Part shown: in pieces, positions 48,332 through 61,701 of the stretch | Layout: each line of letters starts with the position of its first letter | Position numbering within the stretch: position 1 is the first letter of the stretch | DNA from: Rotaria sp. Silwood1 | Lineage: Eukaryota; Rotifera; Eurotatoria; Philodinida; Philodinidae | DNA: 64,000 nt | Assembly (NCBI GenBank): GCA_905250075.1 | Contig: CAJNOP010000060.1 | Span: forward strand, 817,351 to 881,350 | Direction of reading: 5' to 3' | The notes under the pieces: generated by a model | Seen by the model: the letters and a program-made list of their open reading frames with translations, nothing else | Told to the model about the DNA's origin: nothing | The model's database searches: none | Made by a program: the position numbers and the translations under genes

Positions 48332-50905
48332 TTAAAGGCCCAAACGTTTCTCACCACACTCACAACAAAATTTTGCCCATTCAACAGGAAAAGCTTCACC
48401 ACATTCATGACAATGTTTCGCTGCTGTGGACACTCGTGGTTTTTGCTGTTGTTGTTGTTGTTGCTGCTGCTGCTGTTGCGGTTGTTGTTGTTGTTGTTGT
48501 GAAAACCCATTCGTTTGTGATGGTCGACGTGCTGGACTTGGTGATCGTGTTTTAAGTCCTGTTGTACGTCGTTGTAATTGTGGTGAAGCATCACTTTTTT
48601 GCTGTCCTCGTCCAGTTGCTGCCATTACATTTAAATCATCATTTTCAATAGTGCGACCTGTACGCATCATACCAGGTAGATAAGCACCTGTTGCACTACG
48701 TGTTTTTGATGCTCTGTTACTACCATATTTAGGTGGTGTTCCATTCATATGATTTGATGATGTCTAGCAATTAAATTATCAGCGATAAAATCTCATTGCA
48801 ATGCGTTGTTTTAACATACAATAAATACACGATAGATTTAGTTAGACATTTACTGAACTCGAGCCTACACAGAACAGCTCGAACTCTGTCAGACTCAATT
48901 TCCTTGGTAGCTTCTATCCATCAGCGAAGGAAGTACATTGAGTTTTAATATACAGACTAGCTGTTTTTTGCGATGCGGATATCTCTTTATGTTTAAGATC
49001 ACATTGATTAATTAAAAAAGATTATGCCAAGACAATATTTTTTCTAAGAAAGACGGCGGAAAAAAACACATCTGTCATTTAGCTGAATGAAAATCCATGA
49101 GCATTTTAAGAGAACATCATCGCGAAATAACACATCGAATTATATACTTTAGACTAGAATATGTGTCAGAGTTGGAACTACTCGGGCTCGGTACATGCCT
49201 GGATTAAGTAAAGTTATGGAGATATAGACCGATAATTTAAAAGTAGACATACAATAATACAAATAAAAATATCAAACGAAAATATAAAATGTTCATAAAT
49301 CGGTTGAGTCTAATATTTTAATACCTTTTTTTTAAATAATATTTGTGAATAGATTATTTTTATAATTATAGTTCTGATTTTGAAACTATTGAAACTACAT
49401 GAAACATTATCAAATAGAAATATTTCAAAATAAAAAGAATCTAAAGTTATAGGATAAATTAGACAATGTATTGAATGAAGTCTTGAGCGACTTATTAACA
49501 AATACTATTCAAAAACGTATTAATATACAAACTCAACCGGTATATGAGCACTTCATATCTTCGTTGAATATTTGTATTTTTATGTGTCTATTTTTGTACT
49601 GTTTGTCTATATCTGCAAAATTTTATTTAACCTATAATCTCTATATTACATGTTAAAACAATAAATCACAATGATTTTGTAGTTGTTAAAATTATATTTG
49701 TTACAAAATTATATTTATTTTTATTAAATACCTCGCCAAAATTAGTTTTTTTAAATGTACTTGGATTTAATGGTGGTCTTCGACAATCTTTTTCATCATG
49801 GGTTCTAAAATTTTAGTTTTTCATGTAAATTAAACGAAAAAAGAAAAACAAATTGTATATAAATTACTTTTGAGGTCGTCTTGATACAAAAGTAGAAGGT
49901 GCTGAATTGATTTGATGCTGTTTATTAGCACTTCCTGTCGGTGAGTCAAGATCTAGAAATTCATTCAATGTTTTCTTTACGAACTATTTTCTATTGACTC
50001 ACTATACTGCTGTTGATATGCCTATATTTAAAAACAAAAAGAAAAAAGAAAAGTGTTGTTCAATGATTAATGACAAACTAACTCGTCCTTGTCGACCTAT
50101 ACTTCCACCAGCAGTACGCGTATTATTTGCTGCTGCATATTGCATCTGTTTTCGTTTATATTGAGTTTCACAACTGATGATTAAGTTGAAAATAGATTAA
50201 ATATTTCAATAGGAAAAAAAACAAATAATCATACAAAGGAATGTGTCGCTCAGCTGAATGTTTATTAAAATGACGTTGACAAAATTCACATTGAACATAG
50301 TCACTTGGAATTTGTGCTGGTGTTTGTTTTGGTAATGGGGCACCGGTTTCCATGGCTCGTGTTACTTGACGAGCTTCACGAATTGTACGTACTAAGGCAT
50401 TATGGCCTTCTCTCCAATTATTTGGTCTTTTCTTCTGATTATTCTGTTTAGGTTTAACACCTTCATAATAAAACTAAAATTTATTACAAAGTAGTTAAAT
50501 TATTTTTACAAATAAATATCTGAAAAATTTATTGATTTTTTTTCGTGACTGTTTATCAAACCTGTGTAGTTTCTTTGGTTGCTGCATAAGGCACATCAGA
50601 ATCAGTAGCACGTTGTTTACCCATATCAAAAACTTTTCGAGGTTGTTTTTGAGCAGTTTTTCTACAAATTGGTTGATGTTTACGCTAATGATTTAGGAAA
50701 CAATAAAATGAGTCATCATAGATTTTTTTTTTCAACTTAAAATTTTCTCTACCAAAGATTCGGCATTAAAGTTACGACCACAGTTTGAACATGGGTAAAG
50801 TTGTACATCGGCATAGACAGGAATTGATATATCATCGTTCACTTGATAGGAGCTTTCGACGAAGCTGTTCTTGTCTATTCCGTACATGTCACTATCGACG
50901 TCCAT
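48332..50905 (-). CDS. ZC2HC1: Zinc finger C2HC domain-containing protein 1 (FAM164)
   Basis: Eight exons encode 404 aa: 48332-48763, 49732-49804, 49868-49952, 50003-50021, 50083-50173, 50235-50473, 50562-50684 and 50753-50905. Two C2HC fingers are present, C39-x2-C42-x11-H54-x3-C58 (YPCSNCGRNF) and C154-x2-C157-x11-H169-x3-C173 (VQCEFCQRHF). Between them, KVFDMGKQRA and PNNWREGHNALVRTIREAR match the ZC2HC1A linker. The C-terminal block HCHECGEAFPVEWAKFCCEC is almost identical to vertebrate ZC2HC1A. A long polyglutamine stretch (six, then twelve Gln split by a Pro) lies just before it. One exon is only 19 nt. The ATG at 50905 is the first in frame. ZC2HC1 proteins are poorly understood zinc-binding proteins. 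The A, B or C paralogue cannot be fixed, though A fits best. Confidence 0.92.
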
Positions 50906-52356
50906 CACGTTGCATAGCACAGAACTCTTTATTGTTCTTTTTCTCTTTTCTTATTCTCTTTCATTCCGCTCTGCTTTAAAATTTTTTTTTTTCTTCTGTT
51001 AGAGTAATGCAAAAAGACTGTAAGAAAAAGTAATAATATTATTTTCTCGCTCACATGAGAAGCTATTAGAAGAAGAAGAAGAAGAAGAAGAAAAAAAACA
51101 ATTTTCATTTAAAAGAAGTAAAAAGAAAAAGACATGAATTTTGTTTAATAGATGTCTCTTTTTGACATAGATTTTGCAAAAAAAAAATATTAATCTATCA
51201 ATTCTAAGTCTTTTGTAATTGTAATTATCGCTTAATTATTGACAGATAACAAGTAGCTTTGTGTTCGTGAATGATTAAGTATTGTTTTTGATCCAATTAT
51301 TTTAACATTTGTTTGTATAGCTAACATAAGAAACAGATCGAACATAATAATAATAGAAAATAGGTTGAATAAAGCTATATTTTTCAATTGATTGAAGTCG
51401 AAGCGTTAATTCGATATTACATTTTTTATTTCTTATTTGTTGTTACGCTTACGATCGCCAATTCATTGTATACTCTACAGGAGAAATACTACTCGATAAA
51501 TTTCATTGAAATGTTCTTGGAATATATATTAATATGAATAATTTTTGTTAGTTTAAATTTATATCTTTGATCGAGTCAATGTCTATGTTATTATTATTTT
51601 GAATTGAATAATAAATATTACGAATAAAAAACATGTCTTTTGTTTTATAAAGAAAAATAAAATGGATTATCTCATCTTGATTTATATGGAAAAAAAAATC
51701 ATTAATAATGTAACTATATAAATTAGTTCATATGTATAAAGAATATTGTTGAGTTTGATTTTAGGAATATTTTATCATGATAATTTAAATTAAATGAATC
51801 AATATTACAATCATATTCTTTAAATATACTTGTTCAAATCTTTATGATTTTATCTTTTAATTATTCTATTGTAAAATTGATGTTAGTAGAATGAAACTTA
51901 TAATTCTACTCCTTTTGATAAAATATTTGTCTGTCAAAATTAAAAATTTACTTTAATAAAGTTTTTCTTCTTGATCGAAAATTACATAGTAGAATCAATT
52001 ATTTTTCTTCGACTTAATTTAATCTTATATTGTTTTTCGAATACGAAGATATTAATTTTTGTCATCTTCAAAAACTATTCCATTTTAAACATACAATCTT
52101 TCATTCACTTTATATTCAATTAATTGAAGGCTTTATTGAATAAATAGCAAATTTAATTTTAATTGAATCATGATTTTTTTTGTTTTTATAGAAATTCAAT
52201 AATCTTTTAGTATGAATGAATTGGTGAAATAAAATTGAAAAATTTATATATTTGTTAAAACATAATAAAAAAAAAAAATTTATTCTTAAATAATATAATG
52301 AATTCATATAAAACTTAACTTAAGGATATCATTAAATGTTCTCACCGTATTTGTAT
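50906..52356. other. Intergenic, no gene recognised
   Basis: AT-rich. A GAA/AGA microsatellite lies at about 51068-51092. No coding exon could be supported. Confidence 0.5.
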
Positions 52357-53254
52357 TTATTGTAAATCATCTAATATTGTTATTAGACGTAAACGATCAC
52401 TTAATATATTTGGTTCACTGTCTGAACGTTGTTTTGGATGAAAATAACTTGATGTTGAAGAATCTATATGAATTGGTAGATCTATAATATCTCTATTATA
52501 ATTTAGTTGAGAATTTGTAAGTATTTGTCGAAGACGACACAGATCATCATAAAGAGATGTTAATTGTTCTGCCAATTCAAGGTCATCTTGACGCATACTA
52601 ATCTAAATAAAAATGTCTTCAGTTGATGAAATTTATAAAGATTTCATTGATAAGACTTATTCTAGAAGAACTAATCTATTAACCTTTCTTTTTTTTTTTT
52701 AGATCGAGAAAAGAAATATCGTTATCTTCTGTTGATGTTTGATAAGCACCTGATAACCATTAGTTTCTAAATGATAGATAGACAATACTGTCTATGGATT
52801 TTCTGTAATGATAAATATAGTCAATGATAGATTGTATTAGTTTTGAAAAAAACAAAACTCTTATTTATTTATTTATCTTAATAATATATACAGTTGCTTT
52901 ATAGAATGTATTATTTCCAAGACGAATTCTTAAAAATATTAAAAAGTCTAAAGAAGAAAATACGTCTAAGGAAAATATCATCGAACCTTTTTATGATGCT
53001 AATCTACTATTTTAATAATATTCGAAATAATACGAAAGAAACAAAAAAAAACATACTAGTTCTTCGCATATTTGTTCGAATAATGATGATATATTGTCAT
53101 CATTTGTTTCATTTTCTTTTTCATCTTCTTCTTCACTTTCGTCTTCATCTTCTTCTTCCCTTTCGTCTTCATCTTCTTCTTCACTTTCGTCTTCGTCTTC
53201 ATCTTCTTTTTGTTCTTCTAGTGGATCATCATTTTGTTTTTCTACATCAGCCAT
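52357..53254 (-). CDS. Acidic small protein with FAM89-like C-terminal helix; model incomplete
   Basis: Three coding pieces are visible. The first, 53254 down to about 53068, starts MADVEKQNDDPLEEQ and then has a long Glu/Asp/Ser stretch ending FEQICEEL. A second, 52684-52749, begins AYQTSTEDNDISFLDLKK. The last, 52357-52602, encodes ISMRQDDLELAEQLTSLYDD and continues to the stop. The pattern RQxDLxLxxQLxxLYD resembles the conserved helix of FAM89/LRAP25 (LRQLDMSLLCQLWGLYE), a small adaptor linked to MRCK and actomyosin; that is a weak inference. The middle piece contains a run of 12 A whose length puts it out of frame with the last exon; 11 would fit. This is an assembly error, a real frameshift or a wrong exon choice. 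The join between the first and second pieces is also unresolved. Confidence 0.4.
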
Positions 53255-56059
53255 TTTATTTATTAGAAAACAAGTGTATAAATTCTTGATTTGTTAGTTA
53301 GAATGATTGTTGTTGTTTTGTTCTTGATTGTCTCGTCGTATTACCGTCACCTCTCATCTCATCTGGCTTTTATTGTCGTCATCGTTGTCTCTACAACTCA
53401 ATCGACACGTACATACTCAACAATACACATTGGCTCGCCTCGCATATACATAGAAACGCGCATTCGTTTTGCAGTACATCGTCTCTCTCTTTTTTTCTGC
53501 TGTCTCAATATGTTGTACATTTGTCGTTGATGTTTTATATAAGCTATAAGAAGAGAAGAGAAGATTCCATCTGCAAGCAGTCATTTCTAATGGTTCTTAA
53601 TCGATAATGACAGAAAGAAATGAGGAACATGGGTATATTCGTGCAATCATACTATTAACCATACATTCTGTTTTCGGTTTCAATTGAAAGTGAAAGACAC
53701 TGATTTATATGTCAATAATTAATTATATGTTTTATCTGTGAAGTTTTATAGATGATATGGAAAAAAGATGATGTAATTGTTTTGTCTGAAGAATTATTCA
53801 GATCAGTTATCAAATATTTCAAGATTTATATTTGCTAGACTGTAAAGATAGAATCTAGAAACTGAAGGTCTATCTGTGTCTCTCGGCTTGTCTGTCTGTA
53901 CCAGGGTGATAATCAACAGTCAGTAACTATGGTATAAATCATTGGTTAGTTACTATACTTCAAATGATAGTGTATTGAAGATCATCTATAGTCACTACGA
54001 TTTAAATTAATCGACAAAATGACTTATATGAAAAGGAGAAGTGTAGTAAAATCATTTAGTTTAATTGGATTTATCATAAACAAAGAAAAAAAAAACCAGA
54101 TTCTTTAAATAATGTGTCATTCAATTTTTGAGTACAAATAATGCTAATATCAAGTAATTATAAAAATCATGTTATTATTAATAATATGATTATAATTCAA
54201 TCATTCAATACTAATATATTTTATTTGAACGATGAATATCGGATCAAAAAATATGGATAATCAAACAATAGAACATTTGTATACATAATAACTTATGACA
54301 CTTATTGCAGATGTTTTTGATTGTTTCATATAACATATTTTCCTTCATTGAATAACAAATTTTTATTTAATTATTTCTGTTTTGATATATATATATATAT
54401 ATATTAATATCCACAAAATAAAGATAGTTAGAAAAAAGCAAGAACTTTCTATTACTTCTCCAAATTTTTTCAGAAGAAGCAATTGCTACATCTTATAATG
54501 TTGATGTGTCATTCATATATTATTAATGCATGTTTATATTTGTATACAATTATATGTCTATCGGTTATTTCTTCAGTCTAGAATCAAATGTCAATGAACG
54601 TTATCTATTTCTTTAAAGTAAAGTTTTATGGAAATTCCATTTTAAAATGTCAACGTAACTTTATGTCGACATTTTTGCAACTCGTCTCCCTTACAGACAC
54701 ATTCTCATTAAGGATAAGAAAAAATAGTTACTATGTTTATCTCATTGCTTTCAGCTGTTCGTTACAAAAGAAGTTTCCAATACAATAGATTATTAGATTT
54801 GCAATGTGAAACAGATTTTGTTTTTTTTCTTTTACAAATGGCAATGCACAAGAAATTTTTCATGGGTAATATTTGTTCGATCTATAGAATGTCTCTAAAT
54901 TCAGGCATACATTCGATTTTTACATGAGATAATAACACATGTTTTGCTATTAATTTGTTAAAATTTATTATATTCTTAGATCTATAATACGATCAAGAAT
55001 TATATTTGAAATTGTTAAGTCACAACTCTTGATAGCATAATATTTTTAAGAACTAAACTAATGATAAATAATTATCTATGGTTGATAATTATTTGTCATT
55101 GACATTTTTATGTCCTATCAGTACCATTTTATAAAAATTTGGTTCTATTTAAGTATAAGACATTTAGAAACAAGCCTTATATTAACTCAAAGGCTATCTG
55201 GAAGTTATGAGTTGACACGATTAGATTGAATAGAAAAGCGAGCAATAGGTTAAGCTACACCCACAGCATTCGATGTAAATATGATATTTATGAATCTCAT
55301 ATTGTCCTGCCTGTTTTGTTGTAAATTTTAGAAAATTTTTCAAATAGAAAGAAAAAAACGAATGCTTTACGTATTTAATATATAGATGCTTAACAAGGTT
55401 GTTCAAACATATTCTGTGTATATTATGAACCATAAGATTGATGTTATTGAGTAAATTATTCTTCTGAACGATCAAGTTTAGTCAAAGAGAAGAAAGGGTT
55501 ATGATAATTTATATCAATTGCATTTTATCGTATTTTTCTTTCTACATCACAGGCTAAAACAACTACTGATGTTTTTTTTTAATAAAAATGAAAGTCAATT
55601 ATTTACCATAGATTAATAGGCGCTTTATTTTATATATTAGAAACTTATAAGATTTCAATTGTATATAAAATTTTTAACGACGACATTTTTTACACTCTTA
55701 GCAGTGTTGATCATTATTAAATAAACTGATAAATATATATCCATATTTTTTGATATTTCTTATTCTATTATTTGCTGTACTGTATTAATTAATTGTTTTG
55801 TACATCAAAGGTATATATCCTGGTTTATATAAGGTATGTGAATTCGAAATTTTACCCCAAAGAGGCTTCACTAAGAAGCTTTTTTTTTATTATTATGTCT
55901 AAATTTACTTTCATGATGGTTATCAAAGAAAAAAAAAAGAAAGAAGACATATGAGATCAAGGATAATTTTTTTTTTTTTAAATTAAACATGTCAAGTTTT
56001 GATCTTTATTTTGTATAGAATATTTATAAATATTCAGTCGAAATAATTCTATATATTAA
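53255..56059. other. Gene-poor 2.8-kb region
   Basis: No gene is supported. A plus-strand frame at 53291-53530, divergent from the acidic gene, is rich in Val/Ser/His and matches nothing. An (AT)n tract lies near 54389-54406. Confidence 0.45.
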
Positions 56060-57337
56060 TTAAATTTGTTGTTCTTGTTGTTGATTGAATTCAGTAAGAT
56101 TCTTTAGAAAATTTTCAACACGTTCTGATAAAGTAGCATCATTGATTAGTTGTTGATTTCGATAAAAATCTTTTATTCGTGATTTTTTAGCTGTAATAAG
56201 TGCTGTTCGTACACGATCAATTTTTGATTTTGTCATTATTATATTTGTATCATGATCTTTTGGATCATAATTAGGAACTTTACCAGTACGAATAGCTAAT
56301 TGTAATTGTCGATAACGTTTAGCAAAAATAGGATCATTTCTAATATGTTCTTCAATTATATCAGGTGTAACAAATGATTCAATTTCTTTTCGTCGTCGAA
56401 TTGATTCTTGATATTTTCGTTGAAGTTCAAGATCATAATATTGTTTTATAGATTCTTTTCTTTTTGTTTTACGTTTTTCAGCAAGCCAATTTAAAAATTG
56501 TTGACGAGCTTCATCTTCACTTTGTAAAGCAAAAACTTTTAATCTAACAGGCCATGTTATACGATGTATAGATGATGGAATACTTGGTGGTATTATATCA
56601 GAATTATTTGTAGGTAATTCAGATAAATGTTGAGGAATATCTATACTTGAAATAGCAGATGTTATACGATCATGTGAACTTTTGCTTGATGTTATACGTG
56701 AAGTAGAAGTTGATATTGTTTCATCATCACTTTCAATATCTTCATGATCAACTGTTTGAATAGGTGCTGTATGTGATCGAGGACCTATTAATGCAGATTT
56801 AGCACGAGTTTGATTATTTTCACGATTAGAACGAATTGAATTCGAATGAATTTCAGGTACACGTGAACGAACATGAGGAGCAGCTGATTGAACCTAAATA
56901 TTAAAAACATGTAAACTTCAAATTAACTAATGTACAATTTTTCTTTTTGTTTCCAACTCGAATTACATTTGATGACTTACACGTACACCAAATCGATAGA
57001 AATCTTTCGGTTTAGTAAGATCAATTGGTTCATAAGATGGTAAAAGTGCAAGACAACTATCGATAACATATTTTTCTTGTTTTAACTCAGTTAAAATATT
57101 TTCTTTTTGAGTACGTTGTGTAGCTTGTTCACGTTGATGTGCATGTTCGATTGTTGATAAAACAAGATTTCGTCGATTTGTTTCAACGCGATTTCGACAA
57201 ACAAGTCTTCGTTCATTAAATACTTGTTGTATAATACGAAGACGAACTTTATTCAATGTTTCACGTGATGGTGATGAACCAGCTGCAGCAGCAATTTTTT
57301 GTTGACTCAATATGAGTAAATCAAATGGTGCTGACAT
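56060..57337 (-). CDS. Charged coiled-coil protein, family not recognised
   Basis: Two exons (56060-56893, 56981-57337) joined across an 87-nt intron encode 396 aa with clean phase. The N-terminal part (about 20-120) is helical and Arg/Gln-rich (NKVRLRIIQQVFNERRLVCR) and ends in the block LTKPKDFYRFGVR. A Ser/Thr-rich linker follows. The C-terminal half is strongly charged helix (RQQFLNWLAEKRKTKRKESI, then KQYYDLELQRKYQES) and ends in polyglutamine. No signal peptide or membrane segment is seen. Composition and helicity resemble ciliary or microtubule-associated proteins, and PACRGL and ZC2HC1 lie in the same window, but this is only a guess. Confidence 0.7.
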
Positions 57338-57790
57338 TTATTTATTAATATTTTTTTTTGTTCAGTACAGTGAAAAAAATAAATAAATAATAAAACTATG
57401 AAAGTTTCACAATTTCAAATCAAATGTTGATTGAGATTTATTACAAACTATTGAATATGGCATTGGATTCACCACAGGGGTGAAGAGAACAACGATAAGT
57501 GAAAGCAAAATATTTTATAATAAAAATAAATTTTGAAAAATGAAATATTGTGATTCAAGAAGAAGAAAAAAAAATTTATAATTGATACTATTTTTATTTG
57601 ATTCTTGTTTTTCTATAATTGCTTTATATTGTAAATATAACAACCAATAACAGTGTTGATTCTTTTTTGAAATGAATTTTTTTTTATTACGTATTCAAGA
57701 TATTTACTTCCTTTCTTATTTAACAAAAAGAAAAGAAACTATTTAAGAGACACTTCATAGTTCAATAGTAAAACACAAGGGGTGGGATAA
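57338..57790. other. Spacer, no gene recognised
   Basis: Short AT-rich spacer between the coiled-coil gene and the small gene upstream. No feature is seen. Confidence 0.4.
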
Positions 57791-57873
57791 ATATGTGAAG
57801 CAAAAAAAAATTATATTCTTCTCTCTCTTTCAATTTTATCTAAATGTTAATTATATGGAAAAATTAAATAACA

Positions 57874-58170
57874 CTAAATAATAATTTTATAACGAAATTT
57901 TACCTTTCTATTCATAAAAAATTCATCAGCATTACAAATAACTTCTTGATTATGATTTAAGCATTTTCTAAAATCATGCATAGCTGTTCGTAATTTACAT
58001 GCATTTATATCATGATGACAATTAATATGTTTGCTAATAAGTTTAAGATGATTATGTTCAAATTTATTAAGTATTGTTGCATAATATTCATTTTGTGTTA
58101 ATATAACTTTTGTTACTAAAATCTTATCATTATCATTATCAATATCATGAACTTTTGAAGATGCGAGCAT
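57874..58170 (-). CDS. Small unknown protein with four spaced cysteines
   Basis: One open frame of 98 codons begins with the ATG at 58170. The central part has CHHDINAC (C51-x6-C58) and CLNHNQEVIC (C70-x8-C79) in a predicted helical context, loosely like small mitochondrial Cx(n)C proteins, though the spacing is not the canonical Cx9C. The first third is acidic (HDIDNDNDK). It may stop at 57874. Alternatively it may splice from the donor at 57904 (AAG|GTAAAA) to an exon starting near 57842 and ending in a hydrophobic tail. The function is unknown. Confidence 0.45.
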   Translation of the reverse strand: MLASSKVHDIDNDNDKILVTKVILTQNEYYATILNKFEHNHLKLISKHINCHHDINACKLRTAMHDFRKCLNHNQEVICNADEFFMNRKVKFRYKIII

Positions 58171-60613
58171 TTTATAGACGTTTTAATTCTAAGAAATCAG
58201 CTTAATAATGGAAATGGAAATAGGAATAGGAGTAAAGAGAAGAGCGAGCATTGCTAGTTGTACCGACGAATAAAGGTTGACTGCTTTAGGGTACTTGATA
58301 TAATGCCATTATATGAGCAATCACTAAATGTTGGTATAAAGAATAATGTTTCAATTGATTTGTGACAAAAATTTTTTATAAAGAAGTCTGTGTGTAGAAG
58401 GACAAAACAATAATATAGAGTCATAAAATTAGGAAATGGTACCTTGATCTTGAAATGTTCTTATAATTGTAAAGAATCGATAGGAAATAATTGTTTCTTT
58501 TGCTTTGGAGAAATCAGTCTCGGTGGTTTTAAGAATAATAAGAACATCAGATATAACTAAAAATTGAGGATGAAAGTAATTTGTTACACTAATGACGAAA
58601 AGTTTTGAATGTTCTAGAAATTTGTCGAAAAACTAAATGTAAATTATCTCTTAACAAATTCAAACGATTAGATTACTTTTCTTAATAATATAATAATATA
58701 TTCTTTGAAGTTTCATTTAATAGAATTTAATTGAACAAAAAAAAATGTTGGTAATGATTCTCACTAACTCAAATATACAAATTCATCATTTTTTGCTTAT
58801 TTTCATAATCAGCACTCATTCTAAATTGAATCTAGTCTTTTAAAAGCATTCTCTTAGTACTGATTTTTATGGTAAATTTATTGAAAAGATTTTTTCCAAT
58901 AAATAGTCATTTTGTTCAACTAATTAATGCTTTTGATTGTGTTTGTTGACTCATATTCTTATTAAAGTTTTATACATTTTTCAATCGATCTTGGAAATCA
59001 TTTTCATGATAATATTAATCCAATGATATTTAATATGACTTCGATGAAATATATCGAATTATAATTTAGTTATTAGTGAAAATTAACCACCTATTGCAAA
59101 TAATTGAATATTTGACTGTCATTCATTTTATCAAACCATACAATTTTTCAATAAGTTTTTCTTGTGAAATTTTTGAAAGTCTTTCTCAACATTGTTGATT
59201 GCAGTGACATCATTTTTACACAATCATTCTAACTAACTTCACTACAAGTTACATATGATTCTTTCATTTTTATATTCAATTAACATTTCTTGTTTCATTA
59301 TTGTTATTGACTACAATTTGATCACCAATAAAACTAATCGTATGCTAATCTGTTGAGACACAGATATTTATTAGAAACTAGACGAAGAAAATTTCAATGA
59401 ACATACTATCGTATAATTAAAAAAAAACAAGTTAACTCTATCAAATTGTATCAGAAATATTTACATCTTTACTTTCCCAATACATTTTTGAGATTCACTT
59501 TTTATACGTTATTGACTAAGAGTGTTTTTATCTTACAAAGTCTTTATTGACATTTGATTCTCTCTAATGAAAGTTCAAGTTAGGTTTTTGTTCGTATTCT
59601 TGATGAAATCATTTAATTTCAATTGAAATAATTCACTCTATTCATTAATCAAATATGAAATTCAATTTTCACATAAACCCGCTTGTTTCCAGTATATTTT
59701 ATTAGAAGAAAAATGAATAAACCATATGCACCAAATTATAAATATCACTCAAACAGATAATGTCAAGAAATTAATGAGCTTTCTTGATAACAAGAAAGGA
59801 AACGCATAACCTCTCGATTTGGGCCATTCCATTTTACTTAATAGAGAATGTTACGAAAACGTATATAGTTTTGTTGTACTTGAGCTCGTGAATCTAAGTC
59901 GATATATAAATTTTGTCTGAAAATTGACATATTTTTGACACTTGCAAGTTTAGTCATATTTATTGTATGCCTTCTTGGTCTAGTCTAAGAATAGAATCTC
60001 TACATTTGAGATGTAGATAGATGCCTATCAGCTTACTTTTATTTTGATGAATAAACCATGAGATGGGCTGTATTTTTAGATGAAAGCTAAGAATAAATGA
60101 ATCAAACAAGCTTGAGCAATCACAATCGACTTATTTCCGATCATTTATAAGCCTTGTCATTCTGATATTTTGAAGAATTGAGAAACTTAGGATTCGAAAA
60201 ATAGCGTTCTGATATCAATTGTTTCGTCAATATCCAGAGTATTCATGATTTATATAATCAAAGAGATAATATATTCGAAATTAGTACAAAATGAATTACA
60301 AATTTGTATGTATTGGAAAACTCTCTGAGAATTTTTTTTTGGAAAACCTTTCACTGTTTCTTCTCAGGATCAGGTAAAAAAAACCAATTGAATACAATTA
60401 AAACTATTTGCATCTCAGAAGTAGAGCGTCTATTCTTACTTCAGGTCGAGAAGATATGCTATGGTTGTGGCTAAATTTTCTTGAGGCAAAAGTGTTTTAA
60501 TTTTCAGGTAAAACTTATACATCAAGTTAGACTTATGGCTCAAGCACTAATAATAACATATAAGTGTCCATAACATCATCTGAAAAACAAAAGTAATGGC
60601 CCAAACTGAGAGT
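58171..60613. other. Gene-poor 2.4-kb region
   Basis: Uniformly AT-rich, with no open frame or repeat that I can support. Confidence 0.5.
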
Positions 60614-61701
60614 TTATACTTTCCTTTCTTTCAGTTGAGTAAGACAGGAGATATTTGATGAGAAATAATTCATCATTTCAATTTCGCATGATGTATATTT
60701 TGGAGCATTTGATGTAGCTCGACCGAATTGATATGTCATAAGACATTGTTGAGCAGGATAATCATTTGACGAACACATACATTCTTCAGGTATTGATGCA
60801 CAAAATTTCAATTTGTTTTTATATTCTTCACATAGATATGATAATTCAAATGGATGAACAACAGAAAGTGTATGTGCTAATTCATGTGCAAGTAAACCAG
60901 CAATTGACCATGGATATGGTCGATAATTAATGAGTGAAGTACCTAAGAAAAACAAAATAGAATAATATTTTTTTTTTCTGTCAGAAAAGAAAACTTTACC
61001 TGATGTAGTACATGGTGGTCCTTGAGAATAGCCTCCTGCAACTAATGAAGTTTTATTTGAAATGAGTACTCCAACAGTATAAACAGTTCCAAAAAGTGAT
61101 TTATGTGTATTAGCCAAATATGTTTGAAATTGTGTTAAAATCTCTGGCATAGCTGTAAAAGAATTACCTCCAACTGGAAATGATATTTGATCACCATTTG
61201 ACCATATTTCTGTGCCTGCATTAGTTACTATTATATTAGCATGTGCAGTATATTTTGATGCAAGTGTAGCTAATTGAGTAGCATAATTGTTTGCATTATC
61301 CAAATTGTTATTGAGATCAGCTGATGCTTCATTATCAAATACGAAGAAACAGGCCATTCTTTGAAATAGAAAAACAGAAACATTAATTTTAAATATTTTA
61401 AATAAAATTAAGAGACAAACTTTCGACGAATTGTAGCTGCTCGTACTGGAGTAGGATCGAAAACTAGATTTCCAACTGTTTGGATACGTCGCGAAATTGT
61501 ATCATCATCAGCTCGTTTTATTCTATTATTAGTTTTCGATGAAAGTAAACTTTAACAAATAAGAAAACATTTGAAACAAAAAACACAGAAATCCTTTTTT
61601 TAAGGAAGTTCTTACCGATTCAATGAAACTCCTTCAAGATAAGCAATAGTGCACAATATTAAGAGAATCACGAGAAAAATCATTTGGTTCAATTGAGCCA
61701 T
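60614..61701 (-). CDS. Secreted zinc metalloprotease (metzincin type)
   Basis: Four exons (60614-60942, 61000-61358, 61421-61549, 61616-61701) encode 300 aa. The N terminus is a signal peptide (QMIFLVILLILCTIAYLEG), followed by a short pro-region with a basic site (NRIKRADDD). The catalytic domain shows the zinc motif HELAHTLSVVH (H211, E212, H215, H221), the extended HExxHxxxxxH form of metzincins, and a likely Met-turn (CLMTYQFG) about 40 residues on. Several cysteines after the motif would form disulfides. Overall layout is closest to adamalysin/reprolysin (M12B)-type enzymes but without disintegrin or other C-terminal domains. The protein is unusually short, and no specific homologue comes to mind. 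It should act outside the cell. The next gene upstream on the same strand (62005-62727) also encodes a secreted protein. Confidence 0.75.

Noticed and set aside
48373..48683. Plus-strand frames with poly-Cys or poly-Val runs
   Set aside because: They are the antisense reading of the CAG/CAA polyglutamine tract of ZC2HC1.
48850..49190. Possible further hAT-type element: diverged inverted match between 48856-48895 and 49165-49195
   Set aside because: The match is short and gapped, and no target-site duplication could be found.
53094..53297. Plus-strand Ser-rich frame
   Set aside because: Antisense of the Glu/Asp-rich first exon of the acidic gene.
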